A DNA stretch of 64,000 bases from Paraburkholderia tuberum STM678 (lineage in GTDB: Bacteria > Pseudomonadota > Gammaproteobacteria > Burkholderiales > Burkholderiaceae), in contig NZ_CADFGP010000033.1 of assembly GCF_902833905.1 (NCBI RefSeq), forward strand, positions 1 through 64,000, read 5' to 3'. Made by a program: the position numbers and the translations under genes. This document shows positions 19,446 through 28,672 of this stretch, piece after piece. Below the pieces are notes generated by a model. That model was not told the DNA's origin and did not search any database. It saw nothing but the letters and a program-made list of their open reading frames with translations. Every line of letters starts with the position of its first letter. The first letter of the stretch is position 1.

Positions 19446-20654
19446 ATGGATTACGCGCGGTTGATAGGAAAAGCCGAGGCAATTGTCGCGACAGGAATGC
19501 CTGGACTGTATCGCGTCGTGGCCTTCATCGGCATCCAGAGGATTTATTCGCTTAGTGACCTTGGTAAGACTGCTTCCGCGTTTTCTGTTGCTCAGATTCT
19601 CGCGTTCTTCACCGCGATCGGCTGGGCAAGTTTGATACTCGTCCGCATACCGGCAGTTGAGGATCAGACGAAACGAATCTCTTGCTTCTATGACCTGCTC
19701 GGCAAGGGTCTCGGATGGCTCTTTTTGTTTTGCATCGGAATCGGAACTTGGGCCGGGATATTCCATCCGCAGGCGTCCATCAGTGAAATCGTCATGATCA
19801 TGGCGGGTTGGACACTCTATCAATTGACGCGACACTATTTTCTCGCGCTTCGAGCTTACCGAAAGGTCATTGTTTACGATCTCCTCTTGTTGGTGCTAAC
19901 CGCGGTTTATGTGGTTGTTTGCCACAGACTTGGAGCGGTCGCTGGATTGGCGCTAGGTGCGGCGCTAGCAACCATTGGCCTGTTCCTGTTGTTCGATATC
20001 GGGTTTCCGCGCTCTGCTCCGAAATTTCCAACTTTCGAGTTGAAGGGGCTTGAGTTCGGATTCACGAATTTCCTGTCAGGCGGCGTTGCACTGAGCCTCG
20101 TCCCAATTGCGAATTTTACAGATGGCCCCAAGTTCGCCGGAGTTATGTCCTTAGTTGCATCGTTTAGTGCTATCAGCGCTTTGATTCCAAGGGCTATTTC
20201 AATGTACAGGCTACCGGAAATAAGCACGCTCGTTGGCCGTGGAGAATCATTAGCTCGTCTCACTGCACAAACGAGACGCGAAATCATGCTGGCCACAGGT
20301 GGTGCGTTTGTGATCAACACGTCGATCGCACTTGCAATCTCGCTTTACGCCGATAGCTCGGTTGGTTTCTGGTACGCCTTAGCGTGCGGAATCGCGCTCT
20401 GCGCACAAGGTTGCATCAGTATGTTAGGGCTGGCACATAGCAGCGTGTTGATGGTTCGGGAGGAAAGCCGGCTGTCGTTAACGATCAATTTGATCACATG
20501 CGGTCTTTTTGTTGCCTTGCTGGCGCTTGAGTACGGAATGACCAAAAGACTTACATTCGGGTTTGTATTGAGCGTGTGTGCCGCGGTAACAATCATTCGA
20601 AATGCGATCCTGACCCGGCGTAGCGCGCCGTTTCTTGCACCGTTATGTCGCTGA
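19446..20654 (+). CDS. wzx: Wzx-like polysaccharide flippase (putative)
   Basis: A very hydrophobic protein of 402 residues with about 10-12 predicted membrane segments and few charged residues, as expected for a lipid-linked oligosaccharide flippase (MATE/Wzx type). No short motif is diagnostic, so the call rests on hydropathy, length and its place in an otherwise complete Wzx/Wzy locus that needs one flippase. It would move the undecaprenyl-linked repeat unit to the periplasmic face. A member of a different polytopic family cannot be excluded. Confidence 0.7.
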   Translation: MDYARLIGKAEAIVATGMPGLYRVVAFIGIQRIYSLSDLGKTASAFSVAQILAFFTAIGWASLILVRIPAVEDQTKRISCFYDLLGKGLGWLFLFCIGIGTWAGIFHPQASISEIVMIMAGWTLYQLTRHYFLALRAYRKVIVYDLLLLVLTAVYVVVCHRLGAVAGLALGAALATIGLFLLFDIGFPRSAPKFPTFELKGLEFGFTNFLSGGVALSLVPIANFTDGPKFAGVMSLVASFSAISALIPRAISMYRLPEISTLVGRGESLARLTAQTRREIMLATGGAFVINTSIALAISLYADSSVGFWYALACGIALCAQGCISMLGLAHSSVLMVREESRLSLTINLITCGLFVALLALEYGMTKRLTFGFVLSVCAAVTIIRNAILTRRSAPFLAPLCR

Positions 20655-20814
20655 AATGATTCGTGTCGTCTTCGCTCTATTGGCCGCGCGCCACGACCGA
20701 CGTCAATAAATTGCTGAGTAGGAGGAGTGCTGAATTGCGCGGATCTCTGTGGGGGTGCTTGGTCTATGCGGTTGGCGTCTCAGACTGCATACGACGTGGA
20801 CCGGAGGGTAAAGA

Positions 20815-21600
20815 ATGTGCGTTAAATCAATAAAGCAGCAATTGATTGTTATCGTCCTTGTTATATTTTTCTCGAGCGGAACGCTAGCTGAAGATCTCGC
20901 GGCAGGTACCATCAGTGAAATATCAGGTAAGTATAGGTTAGTATTCTTTTCTGATTGGGAAGACGGGATTCCGTTAAATATCGAGCAACAAACCGTAAGA
21001 CGCGAGGACATCACTGTCGGCTGTGCGCAGGACGCCCAGTTCAGCAATCAACTGCGAATGAAGATCGACAGAAACGAAAATTTTTCTACGCTCGCGAACG
21101 GCAAGCCTCGAGCGGAGATCGTCCTTCCTGCGAACGCTACCTTTCGGTTGCGCGAAGAATATCTCGCCCGTTGGTTTACATATATTCCTGCAGATTACTC
21201 ATTTATCTCTAGCGAAATCATCACGCAAATTCATCAGGGTCCTGCGTCCGGTTCGCCGCCCATTATGCTCGCGCTGACTCGTTCCGGATACGTGTTCCGT
21301 CAGCAGGGAGCAGAGCAGAGCAGTAAGCGTGAGAAAGACATATGTTGTGCCGCCACGGACAAAGCGATATGGGTCAGATGGACGCTTCGTTATCGGCCCG
21401 ATGACACGGGAAATCTGGCGATTACGCAACTTTGGAAGGATGAAGCTTTAGTGTATGACTCCCGGGGGCAACCTAACGCGTACCCGAAGGATAACGCAGC
21501 ATATCTAAAGCTTGGACTCTACATTCCCGGCGGTTGGAGGCAAGCTAAGTTCGATCCCGTCGTGATTTTTTACGGACCTGTTTGGATGTGGCAACGGTAG
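20815..21600 (+). CDS. secreted polysaccharide lyase, heparin-lyase-I-like fold
   Basis: 261 residues with an N-terminal signal peptide (hydrophobic LIVIVLVIFFSSGTLA, likely cleavage near residue 25), so periplasmic or secreted. The body resembles the bacterial polysaccharide-lyase family with a heparin-lyase I jelly-roll: SNQLRMKI, KPRAEIVLP, WFTYIPADYSF, ITQIHQGP, and the C-terminal YLKLGLYIPGGWRQ. It should cleave a uronic-acid-containing polymer by beta-elimination, which fits the ManNAcA polymer predicted for this locus. Likely roles are trimming, release or clearing of trapped polymer. It lies within the operon between the flippase and the GT26 gene. The substrate is inferred. Confidence 0.75.
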   Translation: MCVKSIKQQLIVIVLVIFFSSGTLAEDLAAGTISEISGKYRLVFFSDWEDGIPLNIEQQTVRREDITVGCAQDAQFSNQLRMKIDRNENFSTLANGKPRAEIVLPANATFRLREEYLARWFTYIPADYSFISSEIITQIHQGPASGSPPIMLALTRSGYVFRQQGAEQSSKREKDICCAATDKAIWVRWTLRYRPDDTGNLAITQLWKDEALVYDSRGQPNAYPKDNAAYLKLGLYIPGGWRQAKFDPVVIFYGPVWMWQR

Positions 21601-21619
21601 CTTTCTCTCGGAGGATGAA

Positions 21620-22396
21620 ATGGTTCGAATCAATCTATTGGGATGCCCGATGGATGTCACAACAATGAATGAAACCGTTGCGCTAATTACCGAGCGGGTA
21701 CGACGCGGCGTTTTTACTCAACACGTGGTTGTGAATGCGGCAAAGATAGTTAATGCACGGAAAGACTCGGAACTTGCCCGGTCGATTAAGGCTTGTGATT
21801 TGATTAACATCGATGGCATGGCCGTCGTCTGGGCGGCTCGGATACTCGGACACTATGTGCCAGAAAGAGTGGCCGGTGTCGATCTTTTCAGCAGACTGAT
21901 CGAGGAATCGGCGCAACAGAGATTTCGCGTTTTCCTGCTCGGCGCATCCGACGCGGTGGTGTCTCGTGTCGCTGAAATCTGCACGGAACGTTACCCAGCG
22001 GTAGATATCGTCGGATACCATAACGGTTATTTTTGGGACGATGAACGAGCCGTAGTCGAGAAAATCAAAACTTCGAAGGCGCAATTGCTATTCGTCGCGA
22101 TTACGTCACCAAAAAAGGAAAATTTTATACACAGGTGGGGTAGCGAACTGGGTGTCTCATTTGTAATGGGTGTCGGCGGGACATTCGATGTCGTCGCCGG
22201 GAAGGTACGACGCGCGCCGGTATGGATGCAGAAGGGCGGATTGGAGTGGTTTCATCGGGTCATGCAAGAGCCAAAGCGAATGTTTCGACGATATGCCGTT
22301 ACTAATTCCAAGTTCATCTACCTTGTCTGGCACGCGTGGCTTTCGAAAATCATCCGGAGGCACGCTCATCCGTCGTCCATAGGCGGCGTGGAATAG
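21620..22396 (+). CDS. wecG: WecG/TagA/CpsF-type glycosyltransferase (GT26)
   Basis: Transfers an N-acetylmannosamine-type sugar, most likely ManNAcA, onto the lipid-linked acceptor at the inner membrane. The 258 residues carry GT26 landmarks: VNAAKIVNARKD, DLINIDGMAVVWAARILG, ERVAGVDLF, FLLGASDAV, FVAITSPKKENFI, VMGVGGTFDVVAGKVRRAPVW and GLEWFHRVMQEPKRMFRRY. An excellent GGAGG lies 10 nt before ATG 21620. Presence of wecB and wecC in the same operon supports UDP-ManNAcA as donor. Confidence 0.9.
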   Translation: MVRINLLGCPMDVTTMNETVALITERVRRGVFTQHVVVNAAKIVNARKDSELARSIKACDLINIDGMAVVWAARILGHYVPERVAGVDLFSRLIEESAQQRFRVFLLGASDAVVSRVAEICTERYPAVDIVGYHNGYFWDDERAVVEKIKTSKAQLLFVAITSPKKENFIHRWGSELGVSFVMGVGGTFDVVAGKVRRAPVWMQKGGLEWFHRVMQEPKRMFRRYAVTNSKFIYLVWHAWLSKIIRRHAHPSSIGGVE

Positions 22397-22427
22397 CCTG
22401 CCCACCGGACGACAAGGACTTTTCGAC

Positions 22428-23732
22428 ATGGATTTCTTTATTTTCTTTGTTTGCACCGCAGCGCTGCTGTTTTTCTATAGGCAGTGGCGAAATCACGTGG
22501 GTTTCGTTTTTTTTTCAATTACGGCAGCGTATGTCATTTCAATTCTTTGGGTACCATATTTTGCGATCTGTAACGTCGTTCTGAATGCGGGATGGAAGGC
22601 GCCCGTTCAAGGATGGGAGTTTTCACTTGTCGGAGGTACGTTTTGTTCGGCCGTATGCCTCGCTTCTTTTGCGAAGGTGGCCTTTCCATTCAGGCCCTCT
22701 AGCAGGTCGCTCGCCAAGCTGGCACGATTTGGATCTTCCGCAAAAGGTCGCGTCTATATTTTCGTCGGGCTGGCGGTAGGGATTTTTGCCATGGTTGTGC
22801 TTGGCACATCAAAGGGCATTACCCTTTCGGTTGGAAACTACGGCTCACGATTCGAAGCCAATGCGGGAACCGGCATCTTTTCGATCTTTTCTTACGTCGT
22901 CGTTTCGGTAGCCGTGGTACGGTTGGCCTGCAGCCCGCATCGCAGCACTGTTTTGACTTCGCTAATGATTTCCGTTGCTTACGGCATGATCTTGTTTTTG
23001 ACCCTAGGGGGAGAGCGTAATTACCTTGTAGCGGCTGTCGCACCTGTATTGCTACTTTCGTATATGCTCAGAATAATAGACGGTAAACGCTTGCTATTTT
23101 TCGTGTTTTTATGCGTTGTTGGCATAACGGGGCTCGCATTTGTGCGATACGGGGATCGCATTACATCCGGCGTTTGGTTGCTGGTCGCCACATACACTAG
23201 GGATACGGTTTTCCCGGTCGAGTCGCTTGAAACGATATTTCATCGAGATCATTTGAAATTCGTCGGATTTGAATTTTTCTTTGAACAATTTTACTCAATA
23301 ATTCCCCGCTTTATGTGGCCCGGAAAGCCGATTTATCTTGATACGATTGCATACTACTTCACCGAACATGTTTACGATTACGGTAAAGGCTTGGTTATCG
23401 CGCCAACGGGGATCGGATCGCTTTACCTGATGGGCGGGTGGCTTTATGTGATTATCGGTGTAAATATTGTGATAGGGATTTTCTTCATACTGGACTACTT
23501 GATATTCAATTGCAATACTCTATTTTTCGTGTCGCTATGGCCAACGGTCTTTTTTTCGTTCTTTAGCTTTCGCGAATCGATAGAGCTTGGGCTCTTCAAG
23601 ATCATTGTCCATTCACTGGGCACTTTATGTATCTGTTTTCTGGCAGGGCTGGTTTATGCGCTGCTCCCCAAAAAACACGGTCATGCTGGCCGTCTTGAAC
23701 GGAAAGGAGCGCTGTCCGTGCAAGACGTTTGA
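22428..23732 (+). CDS. wzy: Wzy-like polysaccharide polymerase (putative)
   Basis: 434 residues with about 10-12 hydrophobic segments, a long periplasmic stretch around residues 260-310 (FHRDHLKFVGFEFFFEQFYSI, shown in part as FEFFFEQFYSI, then PRFMWPGKP) and a following IAPTGIGSLYLMGGWLYVI. The pattern of a polytopic protein with a single large loop holding charged and aromatic residues is that of O-antigen/EPS polymerases. The local GC content is lower than that of the neighbouring genes, which is usual for wzy. It is the last gene of the + strand operon. Confidence 0.75.
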   Translation: MDFFIFFVCTAALLFFYRQWRNHVGFVFFSITAAYVISILWVPYFAICNVVLNAGWKAPVQGWEFSLVGGTFCSAVCLASFAKVAFPFRPSSRSLAKLARFGSSAKGRVYIFVGLAVGIFAMVVLGTSKGITLSVGNYGSRFEANAGTGIFSIFSYVVVSVAVVRLACSPHRSTVLTSLMISVAYGMILFLTLGGERNYLVAAVAPVLLLSYMLRIIDGKRLLFFVFLCVVGITGLAFVRYGDRITSGVWLLVATYTRDTVFPVESLETIFHRDHLKFVGFEFFFEQFYSIIPRFMWPGKPIYLDTIAYYFTEHVYDYGKGLVIAPTGIGSLYLMGGWLYVIIGVNIVIGIFFILDYLIFNCNTLFFVSLWPTVFFSFFSFRESIELGLFKIIVHSLGTLCICFLAGLVYALLPKKHGHAGRLERKGALSVQDV

Positions 23733-23896
23733 AGCTTCGAGGCAGGGAACCGCGCGGAAGGGTGTGGCAGAAGGATCGTCCGTCGTTGACATTTTGTGGG
23801 CTGCCCCGATGTAAGGTTATGCATTCGCGAGGCGGCGGCCGTTATGGCAGCTAACATGGAGCGCGGATTGGGAGCCTTTCTAAATGGTTTAAGTGT
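23733..23896. other. end of the EPS operon and left flank of the IS630 element
   Basis: No gene is seen. The sequence AGTGTTCACGAAAATCTG near 23890 may belong to the IS630 terminal repeat. No rho-independent terminator is evident after wzy. Confidence 0.35.
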
Positions 23897-24906
23897 TCAC
23901 GAAAATCTGATTTGAAAATCTGAGCCGAATCCGTCGAGCAGTTTTTTGACCTCGGCATCGATGGTTTCCTTGGTCCAAGTGACGAAGCGGCGCCAGTGAT
24001 ACTTGGCGTGCTTCCAGAGGATTTCGATGAGATTCAGTTCGGGGCTGTAGGGCGGCAGATAGAACAGCACCATGCGATGTTCGAGAAACCATCGGTCGAT
24101 TGTTTCCTGATCGATGTTGTGATGGATCGAGGCGTTGTCGAGCACCACTAGCGTCGTCAGACCGGGCGTGCTTTCCCGCGCGATCTGCTCAAGGAATTGC
24201 ACGACATCGGGGCGTTTGATCGTGGTCTTGCTGGTGTGATACGTCAGCAGGTTGGCGCCGAAATCCAGTGCACCAAGGACGGAGCGTTTGCAGTGCGGTT
24301 GCGGGAACACACGATGCGGTTCGCCGATGGGCGACCAGCCGCGCTGCACCGGGGGCGAAGCACTGAACCCGGATTGATCGAAGTAGAACAGCTGGCACGC
24401 ACCGTCGAGTGCGGCCTGCTGTAGCTTCGCGAGGGTGGAGGCCTTCACGGCGAACTCCTCGGGGTTACGCTTTTTTTGAGCGAATAGCGACCACGCTTGT
24501 AGGAAAACCCCGCTCGTTTGAGCGCAGTCGACAAGGTATCCAGGCGGCAGGGAAACGGCACACCATGAGCTTCTTCAACGCGCTGCGCAATCTGTCTGAG
24601 AGTCATCAATTCGGCGCTGGCCGCCTCGATGGCGGTGGCGATCATGGCTTCAGACAACGAACGGGGACGTCCGCCTTTATGACCGACCAGCAGCCCACAT
24701 ATGCCGGATTCCCGCCACGCGTGCGCCCAGTTGTAGACCGACTGCCCGCTCACGCTGAGCTGCGCAGCCACTTCAGTCAGTTTGATCTTGCGGCCGAGCA
24801 TCATCACGCCCGCGGCCCGGGTGCGCATGTCGCGATGCTGGTGATTCAACGACATCTGTTGCAAGGTCTTTTCCTCGGCTTCGCTCAGCTCTACAACACA
24901 CTTCAT
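23897..24906 (-). mobile_element. IS630-family transposase, two frames joined by a -1 frameshift
   Basis: The first frame (24445-24906, 153 residues) carries the N-terminal helix-turn-helix domain (LTEVAAQLSVSGQSVYNW). The second (23897-24448, 183 residues) holds the DDE core: FYFDQSGF, LVVLDNASIHHN, and YLPPYSPELNLIE with the final Glu. A run of seven A on the coding strand near the end of frame 1 lets a -1 shift continue as SLKKKRNPEEFAVKAS. That is a continuous transposase of usual length, so this is probably a working programmed-frameshift gene and not decay. The element sits between the convergent wzy and GT4 genes. Confidence 0.85.
24471..24477 (-). other. homopolymer frameshift site of the IS630 transposase
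   Basis: Seven T on the + strand, hence AAAAAAA in the transposase mRNA. A -1 shift here joins the helix-turn-helix frame to the DDE frame. Similar A-rich slippery sites are known in many two-frame IS630 elements. Confidence 0.7.
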
Positions 24907-25283
24907 CTGGACTCCGGCGCAATGGGTTTGCCGAAGTTAACAAAATTCAAACGCGTTTACCAGCAACACTTAATGCATGGCGTGGAAATGCTGAGCGTGC
25001 GGGCAACTGTTAGCGCGCACCGTCGCAGCTGACGGTTGGCTGGCGGCAAGAAGGCATTGCCGTGCGCTTTTCGTCCGTTATCTTTAAGTTCGGACCGGAT
25101 AACCGCCGTCGTTGCTGAGTAGGATTCGCATCCGACAATTGCAACCGAGGACATGGTACGACGTCGACTCGAAGGGTCGCGTCCGCGCCCGTCCCTGCTC
25201 TACACCGAGGCAACTTCAGTGAGGCGAAGACATGCGCGCCGGAAAGCGGCGAGTGAATTTCCCCGACGTGCGCTCTCTCAAGG
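24907..25283. other. stretch without a supported gene
   Basis: 377 bp between the IS630 element and the end of the GT4 gene. It should contain the right end of the IS and the 3' region of the convergent transcripts. No terminator hairpin or gene is convincing. Confidence 0.4.
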
Positions 25284-26408
25284 TCAGTGGCAGACGGTCC
25301 TATAGAGCGTCGCGTACTTGTCGATGATGACGGCGGATCCGAACTTCTTCTGGGCGGCGCGCTTTCCTGCCTTGCCCATGCCATTGGCGCGCGCGGCGTT
25401 TGACCAAAGCTCGCCGATTCTTTCTGCAAGCAGCGGTATGTTACGCGGCGGAACCAAGTATCCGGTCTCGCCTTCTTGCACGAGATCGGAAAATCCGCCA
25501 ACAACCGTGCCGATTACTGGGCGCCCCGCCCACATTGCCTCGAGCGTCGAAATCCCAAACGATTCAAAGTAGCTTGGCATACAGAAAATCGACGCGCGCG
25601 CAAAAGCGGCGATTTTTGATTCACCCACAATCCAGCCAATGAACTCCACCTGGTCTTCGATTCCAAGCGTTTCAGCTAGGCCGCGCCATCGAGCCGTATC
25701 TCCTGAACCCGCTACCTTCAATGGCACGCAGAGGCCGCGCAGCCGAAGTTCTCTGACCGCGCGAAACAACTCCTCTAAACCTTTGCTCTCCGCTAGCCGA
25801 GCAGCGAAAAGCACGTATCGGCCGTCGTCTATCGGTTGTGCACACGAAAGACAAGCACGTTCGGCCTCAACGGCACAATTTCCGATTACCGTTGGTAGCG
25901 ATGTCGTGCCGAATGTCTTCAGCATATCGTCGCGATGAGCACTTGACACGACGACACGTGCATCTGAATGGCGAACCATGCATTTTGCCGCGGCGCGATA
26001 GACTGCTCCAGCGCCCTCGTAGTACTCAAAGAAGTCTCCCGAATGGACGTGAAAGATGCACCGCCGACGCATTACCTTTGCGGTTGCAAATATGACACCT
26101 TTTCGGACAAGCGAGCCGCGGGACGCAACGTGTAGATGCACGATATCTGCGTGCCATGCAGCATGTATGAAGCGAAGAATATCGGTGGAGACGAATTTCA
26201 GAATGTTCGTCGCAGACTTGAAGCTTCTTGTCGGAAAGATTGCTGTTTTAATCCCCAGCGATTGAAGGTTGTCGGCCTTGGACCGTAGGTCATTGAGCAC
26301 TGTAGCGATCCCGCCTTTCTGTCCATATCCGGGCCCAACATGCAAAACGCGAATATTTCGATGTCTGGATCGTTTCATCCCTTTAGTCAAGCGTTGAATA
26401 CTATTCAT
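25284..26408 (-). CDS. GT4-family glycosyltransferase
   Basis: Retaining glycosyltransferase of the GT-B fold, probably adding one sugar of the EPS repeat unit at the cytoplasmic face. About 374 residues. The N-terminal acceptor domain begins IRVLHVGPGYGQKGGIATVL. The C-terminal nucleotide-sugar domain holds VLFAARLAESKGLEELFRAV, IEDQVEFIGWI, MPSYFESFGISTLEAMWAGRPVI (shown in part) and GETGYLVPP; the E-S-F-G-I-S-T-L-E pattern is the GT4 catalytic and donor-binding motif. ATG 26408 is the chosen start, but 26378 and 26459 are also possible. It is the only other clear glycosyltransferase of the locus besides GT26 and the initiating enzyme. Confidence 0.88.
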   Translation of the reverse strand: MNSIQRLTKGMKRSRHRNIRVLHVGPGYGQKGGIATVLNDLRSKADNLQSLGIKTAIFPTRSFKSATNILKFVSTDILRFIHAAWHADIVHLHVASRGSLVRKGVIFATAKVMRRRCIFHVHSGDFFEYYEGAGAVYRAAAKCMVRHSDARVVVSSAHRDDMLKTFGTTSLPTVIGNCAVEAERACLSCAQPIDDGRYVLFAARLAESKGLEELFRAVRELRLRGLCVPLKVAGSGDTARWRGLAETLGIEDQVEFIGWIVGESKIAAFARASIFCMPSYFESFGISTLEAMWAGRPVIGTVVGGFSDLVQEGETGYLVPPRNIPLLAERIGELWSNAARANGMGKAGKRAAQKKFGSAVIIDKYATLYRTVCH

Positions 26409-26697
26409 TAGTGTCACCACAATTTGTGGAATGATCCGTGATTCCGCGCTCGGTACCACAGGAGTACATCGGTAAGATGTTCACAACGAGGCCGATGGGG
26501 GAAGTGGTCCATCAGGCGGAAAGCGGGCCCACGCGCAGGCAAGAGGCGAGAATTGCGCAACTGCGCAATGCGGTCGCGCAGAGGCGGGATTCCGACAGAT
26601 GCTTTCGCCTGCCCCGACGATGGACGATAAATAACGTACGCATACATCCAGCGGGATGTAGGAAGAAACAAATGCCACTACTCATATGGAGCCGGCG

Positions 26698-28515
26698 CTA
26701 CTCTACGGTCACCGATTTCGCAAGGTTTCGTGGCTTGTCTACATCCGTGCCTCGACCGCATGCCGTGTGATATGCGAGCAGTTGTAGCGGCACGACGTGC
26801 GGGATCGGCGAGAGCAGTCCGTAGTGCTCTGGCATACGGATAACGTGGATGCCATCGTCGCTCTTAATGTGCGTGTCGGAGTCCGCAAAGACGTAGATGT
26901 GACCGCCACGAGCGCGCACTTCCTGCATGTTCGACTTGAGCTTGTCGAGAAGCGCGTCGTTCGGTGCGATGGTCACCACAGGCATTGCCTCCGTCACGAG
27001 TGCGAGTGGCCCGTGCTTGAGCTCACCAGCCGAGTACGCCTCAGCGTGGATGTACGAGATTTCCTTCAGCTTCAGCGCGCCCTCTAGCGCGATCGGATAA
27101 TGTAACCCTCGGCCGAGGAACAGCGCGTCCTCCTTGCGCACGAAATCGTCGGACCACGCGATGATCTGAGGCTCAAGCGCCAGAACGGCGTTGAGCGCCG
27201 CGGGAAGGTGGCGCAGCTGATGGATATACTCTGCTTCCTGCGCGTCGTTGACATGGCCGCGAACCTTTCCGAGCGTCACTGCCAAAACGAACAGCGCGAC
27301 GAGCTGCGTCGTGAACGCCTTCGTCGACGCGACGCCGATTTCCATTCTTGCATGGGTGAGGAACTTGAGCTCGGTGAGGCGCACCATAGCGCTTGTCGCA
27401 ACGTTGCACACGGCGAGCGTATGTGTCATCCCCTGGGACTGCGCGTGCTTGAGCGCAGCAAGCGTGTCGGCAGTTTCCCCCGACTGTGAGACCGTCACCA
27501 CAAGCGCGCGTGGGTTCGGCACCGACTCGCGATAGCGGTACTCGCTCGCGATTTCGACTTCCGTCCGGATCTTCGCGACCGATTCGAGCCAATACTTGGC
27601 GGTGAGGCCGGCGTAGTAGCTGGTGCCACAGGCGAGAATCAACACGCTGTCGATGCCGCGGAACACGTCGCTGGCCATCTCGCCAAACAACCTCGGACGA
27701 AACGTATCTGTGGCCGGAATTGTGTGGGAGATCGCGCGCGGCTGCTCAAAGATCTCCTTCTGCATGTAGTGGCGATACGGCCCAAGTTCGACCGCGCCAC
27801 CATATGCCTGCACGCGGCGCGGATTCCGGACGACCTTGTCACCTCGAAAGTCGACGAGGCGCACGCCCTTGAGCGCGATCTCGCAGATGTCGCCCTCTTC
27901 GAGATAACTGATGTGCTCCGCGCTACCCGCGATGGCGAGCGCATCCCAAGCAATGAAATTCTCGTCATTGCCATAACCCACAACCAGCGGTGAGCCGGCT
28001 CGCGCGCCCACTAAGGTGTGTGGGTGGTCTTGATGCACTACGCCTATCGCATAGGCGCCCGTGAGTTGACGCACAGCTTCACGCACAGCCGCGAACAGGT
28101 CCCCCTTGTATAGGCTGTGAATCAGATGCGCGATGACCTCGGTGTCGGTCTGCGAGACGAACTCGTAGTGCTGCTCGCGCAGCGTTTCGCGCAGTGCCTG
28201 ATAGTTCTCGATGATGCCGTTGTGCACAATTGCCAGCGAGCCGCTCGAGAAGATCGGATGTGCGTTGTTTATGGTCGCCGCCCCATGCGTCGCCCAGCGT
28301 GTATGCGCGATTCCCGTCACGCCTTCGAACCGCACTTCGCTCACTTGATCGTCAAGCTCCGCCACGCGCACGACGCTGCGCACGCGCCGTGGACCGTCGC
28401 TCGTCACGACAGCCAGGCCGCAGGAGTCATATCCTCGATATTCGAGCCGCCGCAGTCCTTCAACCAGGACGGGAACGATATTACGACGCGCTACTGCACC
28501 GACAATGCCGCACAC
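26698..28515 (-). CDS. glmS: glutamine-fructose-6-phosphate aminotransferase (isomerising)
   Basis: Makes glucosamine-6-phosphate from fructose-6-phosphate and glutamine, the entry to UDP-GlcNAc and so the precursor of UDP-ManNAcA. GTG 28515 is the right start: removal of fMet exposes the catalytic N-terminal Cys of CGIVGAVARRNIVPVL. RRLEYRGYDSCGLAV and HTRWATHG lie in the glutaminase domain. Two SIS domains follow (LACGTSYYAG, VSQSGETADTLAAL, VASTKAFTTQ, LGRGLHYPIALEGALKLKE) and the C-terminus ends KSVTVE. The 605 residues are normal. It is an EPS-linked copy; a housekeeping copy is expected elsewhere. Confidence 0.95.
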   Translation of the reverse strand: MCGIVGAVARRNIVPVLVEGLRRLEYRGYDSCGLAVVTSDGPRRVRSVVRVAELDDQVSEVRFEGVTGIAHTRWATHGAATINNAHPIFSSGSLAIVHNGIIENYQALRETLREQHYEFVSQTDTEVIAHLIHSLYKGDLFAAVREAVRQLTGAYAIGVVHQDHPHTLVGARAGSPLVVGYGNDENFIAWDALAIAGSAEHISYLEEGDICEIALKGVRLVDFRGDKVVRNPRRVQAYGGAVELGPYRHYMQKEIFEQPRAISHTIPATDTFRPRLFGEMASDVFRGIDSVLILACGTSYYAGLTAKYWLESVAKIRTEVEIASEYRYRESVPNPRALVVTVSQSGETADTLAALKHAQSQGMTHTLAVCNVATSAMVRLTELKFLTHARMEIGVASTKAFTTQLVALFVLAVTLGKVRGHVNDAQEAEYIHQLRHLPAALNAVLALEPQIIAWSDDFVRKEDALFLGRGLHYPIALEGALKLKEISYIHAEAYSAGELKHGPLALVTEAMPVVTIAPNDALLDKLKSNMQEVRARGGHIYVFADSDTHIKSDDGIHVIRMPEHYGLLSPIPHVVPLQLLAYHTACGRGTDVDKPRNLAKSVTVE

Positions 28516-28672
28516 GTAGTTTGGTCCTTTAGATACGAGAGGGTGAGCGTCTAGATGGCGGGAGGCTGAACCAACATCCAGCAATTCAGTCGCTGCTGTT
28601 CACCGGCAGGTCGCAACTGGCCTTTCAGGATTCAACGAACAACGCATCGGGGTTGAGCGAGCGTTGGCGACG

